Assembly (NCBI GenBank): GCA_964410125.1
Contig: CAYPGQ010000001.1
Coordinates: 81,513-145,512, forward strand
Direction: 5' to 3'
Length of the DNA stretch: 64,000 bases
Source of the DNA: G020348385 sp964410125
GTDB taxonomy: Bacteria > Acidobacteriota > Aminicenantia > Aminicenantales > Aminicenantaceae
Below the pieces are notes generated by a model that saw only the letters and a program-made list of their open reading frames with translations, was not told where the DNA came from and did no database searches. The position numbers and the translations under genes were made by a program. Shown here one piece after another: positions 27,355 to 37,600 of this stretch. Each line of letters begins with the position of its first letter. Within the stretch, counting starts at the first letter, position 1.

Positions 27355-28295
27355 CCAAACAGACAACTACAGTCATCATTGTCGTGGCAGCGTTCTTAGT
27401 GCTGATCGTCCTCTTCGCTTCCTTTTACATCGTTTCGGAAACGAACCAGGTCATAATCACGCAATTCGGAGATCCCATCGGGGAAGCCATCACAACCCCG
27501 GGACTGCACATCAAAGTCCCTTTTATCCAGAAAGCCAATTATTTCGAGAAACGCTGGCTGGAATGGGATGGCGATGCCAACGAAATTCCCACAAAAGATA
27601 AAAAATACATATGGGTCGACACGTATGCCAGATGGCGAATCATTGATCCGCTCGTTTTCTTCCAGAGAGTGCGGGACGAAAGAGGCGCCCATTCCAGAAT
27701 CGATGATATCATCGACGGTGAAACAAGGAATGCGATTGCCAACTTTGACCTGATAGAGATCGTGCGTTCCACAAACCGGGAATTCGAAATGACAGAGGAA
27801 GCCGAAATCCTCGATCTCGCCAGCGTCATAGTTAAGATTCAGACTGGACGGGAGAGAATCGCCCAAATCATCCTGGAAAAATCCTCTGAAACAACCCCGG
27901 AAATCGGCGTGGAACTCAAGGACGTCAAAATAAAAAGAATCAACTATGTGGATGAGGTCGAGAGAAAACAGTTCGACCGGATGATCTCCGAGAGACAGCG
28001 AATCGCATCCAAATATCGCTCCGAAGGTGACGGAAAGAGCGCGGAAATCCGCGGCCAGAAAGAGAAGGAACTGCTAAAGATTCAATCAGAAGCCTACAGG
28101 ACATCTCAGGAAATAAAAGGTAAAGCCGATGCGGAAGCCACGGCGATATACGCGGATGCCTACAACCGTGACCCGGAATTTTACCAGTTTATGAAAACAC
28201 TGGAGGTTTACCGGAATATTATGGATAAAGAAACCTGGCTTCTTCTGTCGACAGATGCGGAATTTTTGAAATATCTCAAAAGCACCCGCAAGTAG
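27351..28295 (+). CDS. hflC: HflC, SPFH-domain membrane protein
   Basis: The 314-residue protein has an N-terminal membrane helix (about 7-27) and an SPFH domain (QVIITQFGDPIGEAITTPGLHIKVPFI). The C-terminal part has the HflC motifs YRSEGDGKSAEIRGQKEKEL and ADAEATAIYADAY. It partners HflK. The stop codon abuts the stop of the convergent PLP gene with no spacer. Confidence 0.9.
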   Translation: MTKQTTTVIIVVAAFLVLIVLFASFYIVSETNQVIITQFGDPIGEAITTPGLHIKVPFIQKANYFEKRWLEWDGDANEIPTKDKKYIWVDTYARWRIIDPLVFFQRVRDERGAHSRIDDIIDGETRNAIANFDLIEIVRSTNREFEMTEEAEILDLASVIVKIQTGRERIAQIILEKSSETTPEIGVELKDVKIKRINYVDEVERKQFDRMISERQRIASKYRSEGDGKSAEIRGQKEKELLKIQSEAYRTSQEIKGKADAEATAIYADAYNRDPEFYQFMKTLEVYRNIMDKETWLLLSTDAEFLKYLKSTRK

Positions 28296-29255
28296 CTAAA
28301 CGAGTATCTTACGCAAGCGGTTCATTGAAATATTGCCGCCGCTCAGCACAAGTGCTACACTTTTGCCTTTGATCCTTTCTTTTATTTTCAAGGCGGCTGC
28401 CAGAGGGGAAGCGCCGGCTTCTTCTGCCATATTCCGGATGAGCTCCATGATCAGCAATATGGCCTGCACCATCTCCTCTTCCGAAACAAGTACAAAATCC
28501 GCAAGGTAATCCTGCAATATTTCTTGTGTCAGCTCGTAACCGATTTCGGTTGCGAGACCTTCTGCTTCTGTCTCCATTTTGTCTTTGACGATTTTTCCGC
28601 CCTTCCAGGAGAGATAGGCAGCCGACGCCATTGCGGCCTGAACACCGATAACCTGACACTCGGGATTGACCGCTTCCGTGACAATACAACAACCGGAGGC
28701 GCCACTCCCTCCCCCCACGGGAACGATTATCACATCCAGGTTGGGGACTTCCTCGAAAATTTCCAGGGCGTAGGTTCCAACTCCCGCGATTAAATCCGGT
28801 TCATTCGCCGGATGGATGAATCGGGCACGTCTCTCCCCGGCCAATTTTTCGGCATAATCCTTGGATTCATCAAAAATCCTGCCGAAAAAAACGATTTGAG
28901 CACCCATGCTTTTAATAGCTTTGACCTTAGTCGGATTGGACTTCTCTGGCATCACAATAGTGACAGGAACGTTAAACAGATTGGATGCATACACGATCGA
29001 CAGAGCGTGGTTTCCGGTGGAAGCGGTAACCACCCCTCTATGCCTTTGTTTCCGGTTCAGATTGTATATGAGATTTATGCCCCCTCTTGTTTTAAACGCC
29101 CCGGTTGGCAGATGATTCTCATGCTTGATATACACCCTTGCATCCAACAGTTGATTGACTTGGGGATAGGAATATATAGGAGTCCTCGGAAGGAAATCCT
29201 TGATCAAACTCCTGGCTTTCAGAACATCCTTAAATGTGGGCCTCTCCAGTTTCAT
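28296..29255 (-). CDS. Threonine/serine dehydratase-type PLP enzyme
   Basis: The 319-residue fold-type II PLP enzyme has the Schiff-base lysine in PTGAFKTRGG (Lys55), the substrate loop STGNH, and the phosphate-binding GGGSGASG. It lacks the C-terminal ACT/regulatory region of biosynthetic IlvA, so it resembles catabolic threonine dehydratase or serine racemase/dehydratase. It probably deaminates threonine or serine to the 2-oxo acid. AAGGGC precedes the ATG. Together with threonine synthase nearby on the other strand it frames hflKC. Confidence 0.8.
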   Translation of the reverse strand: MKLERPTFKDVLKARSLIKDFLPRTPIYSYPQVNQLLDARVYIKHENHLPTGAFKTRGGINLIYNLNRKQRHRGVVTASTGNHALSIVYASNLFNVPVTIVMPEKSNPTKVKAIKSMGAQIVFFGRIFDESKDYAEKLAGERRARFIHPANEPDLIAGVGTYALEIFEEVPNLDVIIVPVGGGSGASGCCIVTEAVNPECQVIGVQAAMASAAYLSWKGGKIVKDKMETEAEGLATEIGYELTQEILQDYLADFVLVSEEEMVQAILLIMELIRNMAEEAGASPLAAALKIKERIKGKSVALVLSGGNISMNRLRKILV

Positions 29256-29270
29256 CAGTTTGCCCTTTGA

Positions 29271-29339
29271 TCAACGAGCCATGCTTATCAGTGCGCGGAA
29301 CAATTTATATCCCTCGATGTAATCTTGGATCTCGAACAT
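29271..29339 (-). CDS. Possible 22-residue peptide upstream of the dehydratase
   Basis: A short frame encoding MFEIQDYIEGYKLFRALISM and two more residues is preceded by GGAGG four bases before its ATG, the best ribosome binding site in this stretch. It ends 15 bases before the dehydratase start. It is not rich in Thr, Ile, Leu or Val codons, so an attenuation leader is not indicated. It may be a leader, a truncated gene start or chance. Confidence 0.3.
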   Translation of the reverse strand: MFEIQDYIEGYKLFRALISMAR

Positions 29340-29363
29340 GATACCTCCATTTTTCATATATAT

Positions 29364-29604
29364 CCTGGATTATTCACGAACTAAGCTTGCTGCAGATGCG
29401 AGGCGTCGATCCATGCTGCTGTACAAGTGTACCGCAAATGGATCGCAACGAAGCAGATGCAGTGAGATCGGCTCGCCCGAAGGGTAAAAAATGCCGATGA
29501 ATATAAATAGATTCTTCTTGAAAAGTTTTTTTGGCAATGTCAGGATAACTTCCTGATACTGCTGAAATAAAAAAAACATCGGCATTTTTTATGAATAGTC
29601 CAGG
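29364..29604 (+). repeat. MITE-like structured repeat, copy 1
   Basis: A 241-base element begins CCTGGATTATTCACGA and ends TATGAATAGTCCAGG, so its ends are inverted repeats. Inside are nested dyads: GATCCAT/ATGGATC around GTAC/GTAC, TCAGGA/TCCTGA, and AAAAAATGCCGATG/CATCGGCATTTTTT. It closely matches copy 2 (30805-31102) and encodes no transposase. It lies just past the stop of the desulfhydrase-type gene. Confidence 0.8.
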
Positions 29605-29607
29605 TTA

Positions 29608-30681
29608 TTAGCCGTTGAGATATTTTCCCAGCTTCTGTTTGTTAGGGAACAAGGCTGCCGTTCCTCCTGTGTGGAAAAAAACGACATTGTCTTCCTTTTC
29701 AAAATAGCCTTTTTGCACAAGATCCATCAAAGCGACCATGGCTTTACCGGTATAAACCGGATCCAGAAAAATGCCTTCTTTCATGCTCATTTGCCGGATA
29801 GCCTCAGCCACTTCCTTGTTCACTTCTCCATACCCTTCTCCCAAATACTCATCAAAAACGATGATATCATCCTTCTCAATTTCCAATTTTATATCCAAGG
29901 CCGTCACAGTATCTGCGGCGATGTCCAACACATAATCAGCATACGTGTTTTTCTCCTCTGCAACACTCACCCCGAGTACTTTGGCTTTGTCACTCAATGC
30001 TTTTGATCCCACTGCTAAACCGGCTTGTGTCCCACCCGAGCCTGATGCATGTATTATATAATTCACATCCATTCCCTCGTCTTCGACCTGTTTTATCAAC
30101 TCCACATAAGCATTCACATAACTGATGGCTCCCAGGGGATCCCCCATCGAACCTCCAGCCGCAGATCCTCCGATAGGAGCAATATAAGGCGTATTCCCCC
30201 TTTCTTTCACCTCTTTCGCCGCTTCTTCCAGAATCTCATCGACATCTTCCATATGCAAGATGCTTCCTTTGCCAATTTCCCTGATCTTGATATCGGAACT
30301 CAGGATAAAATCGAGCAAAAGATTCCCATCATATTCCGCAGGAAGATCATAAACATTGAAAAGGATCAGGATCGGTTTGATCCCGAATTTTTTGGCCGCT
30401 GCAGCTGTCTGGAGACACCAGTTGGACTGCAGCCCTGCCCAGGTGATGATCGCATCCGCTTTTTTATCCAGGACATCCTGCATGATGAATTCAAGTTTCC
30501 GAGATTTATTGCCTCCAAATGCCAATCCGGTCATATCATCCCGTTTGATGTATATGTTCGGACCGCCCAGTTCCTTTGTGAGATTTTCCAATTTTTTAAA
30601 CGGCGTGGGGAGATGGATCAAATCTTTCTTGGGAAACTTCAGGATTTTTTTCTTTATTTCTGGAATGGAATAAGCCGCCAT
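29608..30681 (-). CDS. D-cysteine desulfhydrase / ACC deaminase family PLP enzyme
   Basis: The 357-residue fold-type II PLP enzyme has the lysine motif GGNKSRKLEF (Lys59 from the chosen start) and the N-terminal RDDMTGLAFGGN stretch. GSGGTQAGLAVG binds the phosphate, and HTGGTAALFP closes the site. The family includes D-cysteine desulfhydrase and 1-aminocyclopropane-1-carboxylate deaminase; D-cysteine or another D-amino acid is the likelier substrate. The open frame extends to 30723, but GGAGG lies 5 bases before the ATG at 30681. The gene is flanked by two copies of the same repeat in the same orientation. Confidence 0.8.
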   Translation of the reverse strand: MAAYSIPEIKKKILKFPKKDLIHLPTPFKKLENLTKELGGPNIYIKRDDMTGLAFGGNKSRKLEFIMQDVLDKKADAIITWAGLQSNWCLQTAAAAKKFGIKPILILFNVYDLPAEYDGNLLLDFILSSDIKIREIGKGSILHMEDVDEILEEAAKEVKERGNTPYIAPIGGSAAGGSMGDPLGAISYVNAYVELIKQVEDEGMDVNYIIHASGSGGTQAGLAVGSKALSDKAKVLGVSVAEEKNTYADYVLDIAADTVTALDIKLEIEKDDIIVFDEYLGEGYGEVNKEVAEAIRQMSMKEGIFLDPVYTGKAMVALMDLVQKGYFEKEDNVVFFHTGGTAALFPNKQKLGKYLNG

Positions 30682-30804
30682 GTCGTCCTCCAATGGCAGA
30701 ATTTTACAACAGAATCCCCTCACAAATCAAAAAATATCCAAATTAGAAATTTTGATTTATATTCTCAAAAATAATAGAATTTCCAAAAAACATGTATGAC
30801 TTAG

Positions 30805-31102
30805 CCTGGATTATTCACGAGCCTAGCTTGTTGTAGATGCGAGGCGTCGGTCCATGCTGCTGTACAAGTGTACCGCAAATGGATCGCAACGAAGCAGATG
30901 CAGCGAGATCGGCTCGCCGCGTTTCCCATAAGGGTAAAAATTGCCGATGCCGATCCAGCCAACCCTAACATTAAGGTTTATATAAACTTGAAAGAATGGT
31001 ACTCTTGAAAATGTTTTTATTGTCATTTGCAGCAATGTCAGGATAACTTCCTGATATTGCTGAAGCAAAAAAAAGCATCGGCATTTTTATGAATAGTTCA
31101 GG
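30805..31102 (+). repeat. MITE-like structured repeat, copy 2
   Basis: A 298-base element in the same orientation as copy 1 begins CCTGGATTATTCACGA and ends TATGAATAGTTCAGG. It shares with copy 1 the 5' module containing TCCATGCTGCTGTACAAGTG and the 3' module GCAATGTCAGGATAACTTCC, but has extra sequence in the middle (about 30920-31020). It ends 9 bases before the TTG start of the next gene. Confidence 0.8.
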
Positions 31103-31111
31103 CTAGAGACT

Positions 31112-31507
31112 TTGCTCAAAGATATCAAAAATCCGAGGCATATCGCACTATCCGCCTTGATATGCCTTTTTTGTATGTTCCTGGGATATGCACGCGGATC
31201 GATCGCGGGATTGATTGTCGGGATAATCATGGGAATTTTCCTTCCCTTGTCGGGAGTAATCTTGATTTACAAACATGAAGAAAGGCAGAAAGAAATCCGG
31301 GATTCCTTGATTATCCCTAAAATCGGGATGACAGAAAAAAAAGAACAATGGTTGCGTAAGAAAAAATTACGCGAAGTGAAAGCCGAAAACAGGATTGACC
31401 TGCTGATCAAGATTGTGTGGTGGATTATTTTTGTGATTATCGGGTTGAACATTCTGTATTGGACCTCCCCGATTTTGTATCACTTGATACAGGTAAGCAA
31501 GATGTGA
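31112..31507 (+). CDS. Hypothetical small membrane protein
   Basis: The 131-residue product is not recognised. It has two close hydrophobic segments (about 10-28 and 32-52), a highly charged middle (about 53-95), and a third membrane segment (about 98-122, IVWWIIFVIIGLNILYW). The only plausible start is a TTG; an in-frame stop lies inside the repeat just upstream. No good ribosome binding site is seen, so repeat insertion may have altered the original 5' end. Confidence 0.5.
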   Translation: MLKDIKNPRHIALSALICLFCMFLGYARGSIAGLIVGIIMGIFLPLSGVILIYKHEERQKEIRDSLIIPKIGMTEKKEQWLRKKKLREVKAENRIDLLIKIVWWIIFVIIGLNILYWTSPILYHLIQVSKM

Positions 31508-31514
31508 TTTTAAA

Positions 31515-31530
31515 CCTGGATTATTCACGG
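31515..31530 (+). repeat. Solo repeat end containing the RND stop codon
   Basis: CCTGGATTATTCACGG is identical in its first 15 bases to the left end of repeat copies 1 and 2. The TGA stop of the leftward RND permease (31527-31525) lies inside it. The rest of the element is absent here. Confidence 0.6.
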
Positions 31531-34500
31531 GCTGTTGAAGTTAGCCCATGCCTTCTTGAACTCTCCTATCTTCTTGGAAGAAAAGCCCCGGATGCGGTCG
31601 CCATAAAAATAAAAGATGGGGATGACGATCAAGATAAAAATCGTGGAGCTGATCAATCCTCCCACTGCTGACAGGGCAAGTGAAGACCAGAGGCGGCGTC
31701 TTTCGACCTCCAGTTGGATCAATATCAAAGGAAACATTCCCAAAACAGTCGTGCTCGTGGTCATGAAGATCGGGCGTATCCTTTCCCTAGCTCCGGCCAA
31801 AACAGCATCGAGCACAGGGAGGCCTTCTTTTTTCTTCAAATTGATGTGATCCACAAGAAGTATGGAGTTGTTGACCACAATCCCACCCAGCAGAATAACG
31901 CCTATGTAGGCCGAGGAATCAAACGGAAAATCGGCGATGACAAAAGCCACGAACACCCCGATCAAGGCTAAGGGTACAGCCAACAGGATGAAAAAAGGCT
32001 GGATGAACGATTCATACAAAGACGCTAAAATCATAAAAATGATGATTAACGAAAAGATGATGGCAAACTTGATCTGGCCCAATTCTTCCTCGGTCATGCG
32101 CCAATCATATCCTTCTAAAGTCGCCGAAAATCCAGGCGGTAATGAGAGCTTGTTAAAAAGTGCCTCCTTATAACGTTCTGCAGCTTTGTGAGGTCCTCGG
32201 AATTCCCACATAAGAGTTTGCTGGAATTCCTGATCTTCCCTGTCGATCGATCCGGCGATCGGCCACTCTTCAAGAACGGAGATGTCCTTCAATCTCAACA
32301 ATTCTCCCCCCTGAGTCTGGATAATCTCATTCTGCAGGCCTTTTAGGTCGATCAAAGCCGCTTCAGGAAATTTTATCGAGATGTCTGTCTCCTTGCCTTC
32401 GATTTTGGCCTTTAGAGGCATCGACAACCGTCCAGCCATTAAAACCTGGAGATGATAGTAGAGATACTGGGGATCGATGTTGTATTGGCGGAGAATCTCT
32501 TTATCGATCTTCAAAACATATGCGTAGGAATCCAGCCTCCACCAACCGAAGCGGCCGGATGTTATTTTGACATCCTTTATGCGCGGATTTCTCTTCAAGG
32601 TGTTCTCGAGGTTGGACGTGATCTCCTGGAGTTTTTTCAGGTTATACCCATAAAATTTTATCCGTGAATCATAATAGGTCGTGGGCCCGATGGAAGAATA
32701 ATAGCCTTGAGGATCAAAGCCAGAAACTCCGATACTGATCCCTGCAAAATTGGTGGCCAGTTGAATCAACTCTTCCTTCAGCACATAGGGATGGTAGGAG
32801 AATTCGATCTCCGGGGGAAATTCTATGGAAATGTAGGCTCTCTCAGACATTACGGTTGTGTTCATCTCCTTTTCGTAGGACTTTTGCATTACCTTTTCTT
32901 CGAACTTCATGATCACGTTGTCTGTCGCTTCGATCGGTGTTCCGGGAGGCATGCCTACGGAAACAAAAAGTCTCTGCTGGTACTGCCAGGAAAAAAAGGA
33001 CCCGATGGTCACTTCGGAACGGAACCATTTGTAAGCCCCGAAAAAGATGGCCGCGATGATCAGAATGACTTCTATCGGATGACGGATCAGAAACTTCAGA
33101 GATTTCACATAAAAATTACGGACTTTTTCCTCTTTTTTCTCCTTTCGCTCCTTCAGCAACCGTGGGCTCATGGCCGGAATGAGCGAAAAAGATACCAGGA
33201 GAGAAGCCGCCAAAGCGGAACTAATGACAATGGCTAACGGGAGATAATAAATCTTCATGCGGCCAGTGAAATAAACAAACGAGAAAAAAACACTCATGGT
33301 GGTCAATGTCGCCGCCAATACAGGAAGAAATACCTCTTTTGCTCCTTGAATAGCCGCTTTAATCGGAGGAACGCCTCTCTCTCTCAATCGGAGCACGTTC
33401 TCGAATACAACGATGGAATTATCCACAAACAGGCCGAATCCAAGAGCCAATCCTCCCAACGTAAACATATTCAAGGAAATCTTGAAAAAGTAGATCAAAT
33501 TGAATGTGATCAAAACGGAAAAGGCTATGGAAGAGAGGACAAGAATAGAGGGCTTGAAACTCCTCAACACAACAAAAACCAGGATAAAAATGACACCGAC
33601 GATGATTCCCACCAGAAGATAGAGCTCCCCCAGTCCCTTGCCTATTTTTTCGCTTTCATCATTCACAACCCGGAAAACCAAATCCTGCGGTAATTCTTGT
33701 TTGACTTCTTCAAGTTTATTCTTAACAGCCTTTGCCACTTTTAGTGTACTTGTTCTTGGGGTTTTGTAGACCGTCATCCTGATCGTTGGCTGCCCGTTGA
33801 TCCTGTTTATGTAATAAACATCCTGGTAAGAAGGGAAGATTTTTGCAACATTCTTTAATTTGACCGGATTCTCCCCAGAGTGGATCACAACAATTTCCCC
33901 CAATTCCCTGGTGCTTGTAATCGGGTTTGAAACCTTGAAGATATACTCCTGGGCTCCTTTTTGGACTCTTCCAGCGGGATAGATCTCGATCCTCTCCTGG
34001 ATGCGGTAGCGGACTTGAAATGGGGATATCCCAAACGCTTTGAGCTTTTCTTTATCAAGGAGTATCTTAATTTCCGGGTCAGAGCCCCCCGTCACAGAAA
34101 CACCAGCGACGCCCTTAATGGAACCGATTCCGATCTCGATACGATCCTTAATATGCTCTCTCAGTTTATGGAGTGAATAACTCCCGGAGATTGTGTATTC
34201 CAGGAAGTCCTCTTCCTGGAATTCCTCGGGCTCATAGGGTTGCACGGTGGGGCGCACACTGTAGGGAAGGACATCGCGTAGCTCGGCAATTTTTTCTCTG
34301 AGGGCAAGATGGGCGAACTCCATGTTTGTTTTTTCGTCGAATTCCAGAGTTATCCTCGAACTGCCGTTTTGCGACTCGGAATAAATCTTGCGGATTCCTT
34401 TGACCGTCGAGACTTTTTCTTCGATAGGAGCGGTAATCTCGGTCTGAATGACCTCAGGCGGTACGCCCTGCCAGGATGTGTTGATGTTAAGCTCGGGAAA

Positions 34501-34614
34501 CTCTTCTTTGGGAGCCAGCTCTAAAGGCAAGTTCATAAAAGAATACACACCAAGAACGAGCAAGGCCATGAATATCATGGCTGTGGCGATCGGCCGCTCG
34601 ACAAAAATCTTCAT
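31525..34614 (-). CDS. RND efflux permease, HAE1/AcrB-like (second of a pair)
   Basis: The 1029-residue inner-membrane protein has 12 predicted membrane helices in two halves, with large periplasmic loops, as in AcrB. TM4 carries LFVDNSIVVFEN, so the first Asp of the AcrB proton-relay pair is kept and the second is Asn. In TM10 the position of the relay lysine is Asn (GIVVNNSILLVD). The ATG overlaps the stop of the preceding RND gene, and the stop lies in a repeat end. No outer-membrane channel or adaptor gene is adjacent; an adaptor lies at 47.2-48.4 kb. The substrate is unknown. Confidence 0.85.
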   Translation of the reverse strand: MKIFVERPIATAMIFMALLVLGVYSFMNLPLELAPKEEFPELNINTSWQGVPPEVIQTEITAPIEEKVSTVKGIRKIYSESQNGSSRITLEFDEKTNMEFAHLALREKIAELRDVLPYSVRPTVQPYEPEEFQEEDFLEYTISGSYSLHKLREHIKDRIEIGIGSIKGVAGVSVTGGSDPEIKILLDKEKLKAFGISPFQVRYRIQERIEIYPAGRVQKGAQEYIFKVSNPITSTRELGEIVVIHSGENPVKLKNVAKIFPSYQDVYYINRINGQPTIRMTVYKTPRTSTLKVAKAVKNKLEEVKQELPQDLVFRVVNDESEKIGKGLGELYLLVGIIVGVIFILVFVVLRSFKPSILVLSSIAFSVLITFNLIYFFKISLNMFTLGGLALGFGLFVDNSIVVFENVLRLRERGVPPIKAAIQGAKEVFLPVLAATLTTMSVFFSFVYFTGRMKIYYLPLAIVISSALAASLLVSFSLIPAMSPRLLKERKEKKEEKVRNFYVKSLKFLIRHPIEVILIIAAIFFGAYKWFRSEVTIGSFFSWQYQQRLFVSVGMPPGTPIEATDNVIMKFEEKVMQKSYEKEMNTTVMSERAYISIEFPPEIEFSYHPYVLKEELIQLATNFAGISIGVSGFDPQGYYSSIGPTTYYDSRIKFYGYNLKKLQEITSNLENTLKRNPRIKDVKITSGRFGWWRLDSYAYVLKIDKEILRQYNIDPQYLYYHLQVLMAGRLSMPLKAKIEGKETDISIKFPEAALIDLKGLQNEIIQTQGGELLRLKDISVLEEWPIAGSIDREDQEFQQTLMWEFRGPHKAAERYKEALFNKLSLPPGFSATLEGYDWRMTEEELGQIKFAIIFSLIIIFMILASLYESFIQPFFILLAVPLALIGVFVAFVIADFPFDSSAYIGVILLGGIVVNNSILLVDHINLKKKEGLPVLDAVLAGARERIRPIFMTTSTTVLGMFPLILIQLEVERRRLWSSLALSAVGGLISSTIFILIVIPIFYFYGDRIRGFSSKKIGEFKKAWANFNSP

Positions 34615-37600
34615 GATTTATTTTTCTCTGCTTTTCTTTTCTCAGCCAGATCATAAGATAGGGGAATAAGGATTAAGGTCAGGAAGGTGGCTAACATCAA
34701 ACCACCTATGACCGATATGGCAAGAGGCTGTTGAAGCTCTGCGCCTTTTCCCAGGCCTAAGGACATCGGGAAAAGTCCAAAGGCCGTGGTGACCGTGGTC
34801 ATCAGGATCGGCCTGAGCCTCACCTTGCTGGCCTCCATGATGGCCTCTCGCAAGGCCATGCCTTTTTTCCTGAGTTGATTAGTGTAGTCTATTTTGACGA
34901 TGGCGTCGTTGACCACAATCCCCGCTAAAACGACCATCCCCATGACAGAGATCACGTTCAATGTTTGCCCTGTGATGTACAGGGCCCATATAGCGCCGGT
35001 CAAGCCCATAGGGAGTGTAAAAAGGATCAAAAAGGGATGAAGGAGCGATTCGAACTGGGCGGCCATGATCATGTAAACCAAAAGCACCGCCAGGGAGAAA
35101 GCAAAGATCAGACTCCGGAAAGATTTGGCCATTTCTTCCTGTTCGCCGCTGAACACAACTCTATAGTTTGGCGGCAATTCCAGTTCATCGATTTTCTCTC
35201 TGATCTGAGGAGCCACCTGGCTGATTTTGGTCCCGCGCAAATTGGCCGTCACCAGGACTTCTCTCTGTTGATTCTCTCTCCGAATCTCCTTCGGTCCACG
35301 CGCAAGCTCGTAATACACCAGTTCTCTCAAGGGGATAAGGTTTCCTTGATGATTGATCTGTTCATTGAGAAGGAATTCGATGTTATCTCTCACATCCTCA
35401 GTAAGACGGACCAGAATGTCGTATTTCTTTTCCATCTCCTTAAACTGCGTATCTCTTCTTCCTCTGACCGCATCCGTAAAATATGAGCCGATCGTTGCAG
35501 CCGAGATATCATATTTTTCCAGGGCTCCCTTCCTAATCTTGATCAAAAACTCTGGTTTTCCTTCACCGATATTGGTGCTGATATCGGCAATCCCTTGAAT
35601 GCCATTCAATTTTTCGACAAGTTCAAGGGCCAGTCCATTCAATTTGTTGAGATCCTCCCCCTTGATTTTCAATCCGATCTCGGCCGTGGCAAAAGCCAAG
35701 AACTGTGCCATGGTGGACTGTTCCTTGATGATCGAGTAGGTCAGGCCAGGAAATTTATCCATTCTTTCCCTCAAATACTCGATCGTTTCGTCAACCGCGG
35801 ATGATTGATCCACTTCCACATAAATTCTACCGGAATTGACAGAAATATCCGGATTTTGGCTCTCCAAACCTGAAACAATCCCGACTTGAGAAAAATAATC
35901 GACCACACTCTTTTTCTGGCCCAGTGCTTGTTCGAGGGAGGCGACCACATCGGCAGTTTGCTCAAAAGAAAAGTCGATCGGCGTTTTTAAGTTGGCCTCG
36001 AACGAGACTGTCTCTGGTTTGGGCATGAGTTCTCGCGGGATCTTTGTGGCCACAAATAAAGTAAGCGATAGAAAAAATAACGATCCCAGAAGAACCTTGC
36101 CCTTGTTATCCAGGCTCCATAAGAGAAACTGATGGTACACAAGAGCAAACCTCTGATAAAAAGCGTTGTATGCTTTAAAAATAGCCCGTACTACGGGTCT
36201 GAAGGGAATGGCAATATAATGGACGATCAAAAGGACGGCTTGGACGATAAAACTGAACAGAAAGTTGAGCACCCAATAGACTACCTTAAACAGGAAATAA
36301 ACGAGCCTTCGCAGACCTTTGTACGGCAGCCCCAAGAAATGCCATTTGGATTTTTTTGGGTGCTCGTCAAGATGTTCTATTTCAGCTGAATCTTCTGCTC
36401 CTTTTTTGTCTTTTTCGATGGCCAATCGGCGGGACGCCAGCATCGGGAGCAAAGTCAAAGAAACGATCAAGGATGAGAGGAGAGCAAAAGTAACCGTCAG
36501 GGCTTGGTCTTTAAAGAGCTGACCTGCTACTCCATGAACATAAATGATCGGGAGAAAAACCGAAATGGTCGTTAGAGTCGATGCCGTGACTGCCATGCCG
36601 ACTTCTTTGGTGCCCGACAAAGCGGCCTCGAACAGGGACTTCCCCAAAGATCTATGCCGGAAAATGCTCTCGGATACAACGATGGAGTTGTCTACCAGCA
36701 TTCCACAGCCCAAGGCAAGTCCTCCTAAAGACATGATATTCAGGGTGATGTCCCTGAAATAAAGAAGGTTAAAAGTGGCAATGATAGAAATTGGAATAAC
36801 CACGGCAATGATGGACGGTGTTTTGAAATCCTGGAGAAAGATGATCAGGACAAAAAAAGCCAAAATCCCACCAAAAATGATAGCGTTCAACACAGAAGAG
36901 ATGGCATTTTCGATGTATTTGGCCTGCTCTGAGACGATCAGGATGTCTATCTGAGTGTTTTCCTGTTCGATCTCTTCCATGACCTCCCTGGCTAATTGTG
37001 TCACTTCTACCGTGTTGGCGCCGGATTCTTTTCTGACCAAAATCCCGATGCTTTCACTCCCGTTGAGACGGGTTAATCCTTCTCTTTCTTTAATTGAATC
37101 ATTGATTATCGCCACATCTTTCAGCTTGATGACACCACGCTCTTTGGTCGTTTTCAGGCTGATCTCCCCTATTTCGTCTACCTGCTCAAACTCCCCCACT
37201 ACTCGCAGGGCATACTTGAACCGTCCTTTCCGGACACTCCCTCCTTGAATATTCCGGTTGAATGCCTGGATACGATTAGATATCTGTGAAACGCTCAGTC
37301 CGTACAGAGACATGAGCTGGGGGTCTATCTCGACCTGGATCTCTCTTTCGACACCCCCGGCAATCTCTGCCGACCCAATTCCTTCGATTTGTTCCATTCT
37401 TGGTTTGATGACTTCCTCGGAAAACTCCTTGAGCTCGAGGAGAGATCTCGGGCCAGACACAGAAAGTATAATGATGGGCCGGCTCTGGGGATCGAGAGGA
37501 ATGATGGTGGGTTCCTCGACATCCTCCGGGAGCATGGATTGAGCCCCATCCAGCTTTTCTCGCGTATGGAGCATGGCAAAATCCATATCCGTTCCCCAGG

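Noticed and set aside
29370..29585. Minus-strand frames inside the two repeats as genes
   Set aside because: They follow the hairpin-rich repeat, differ between copies and lack ribosome binding sites.
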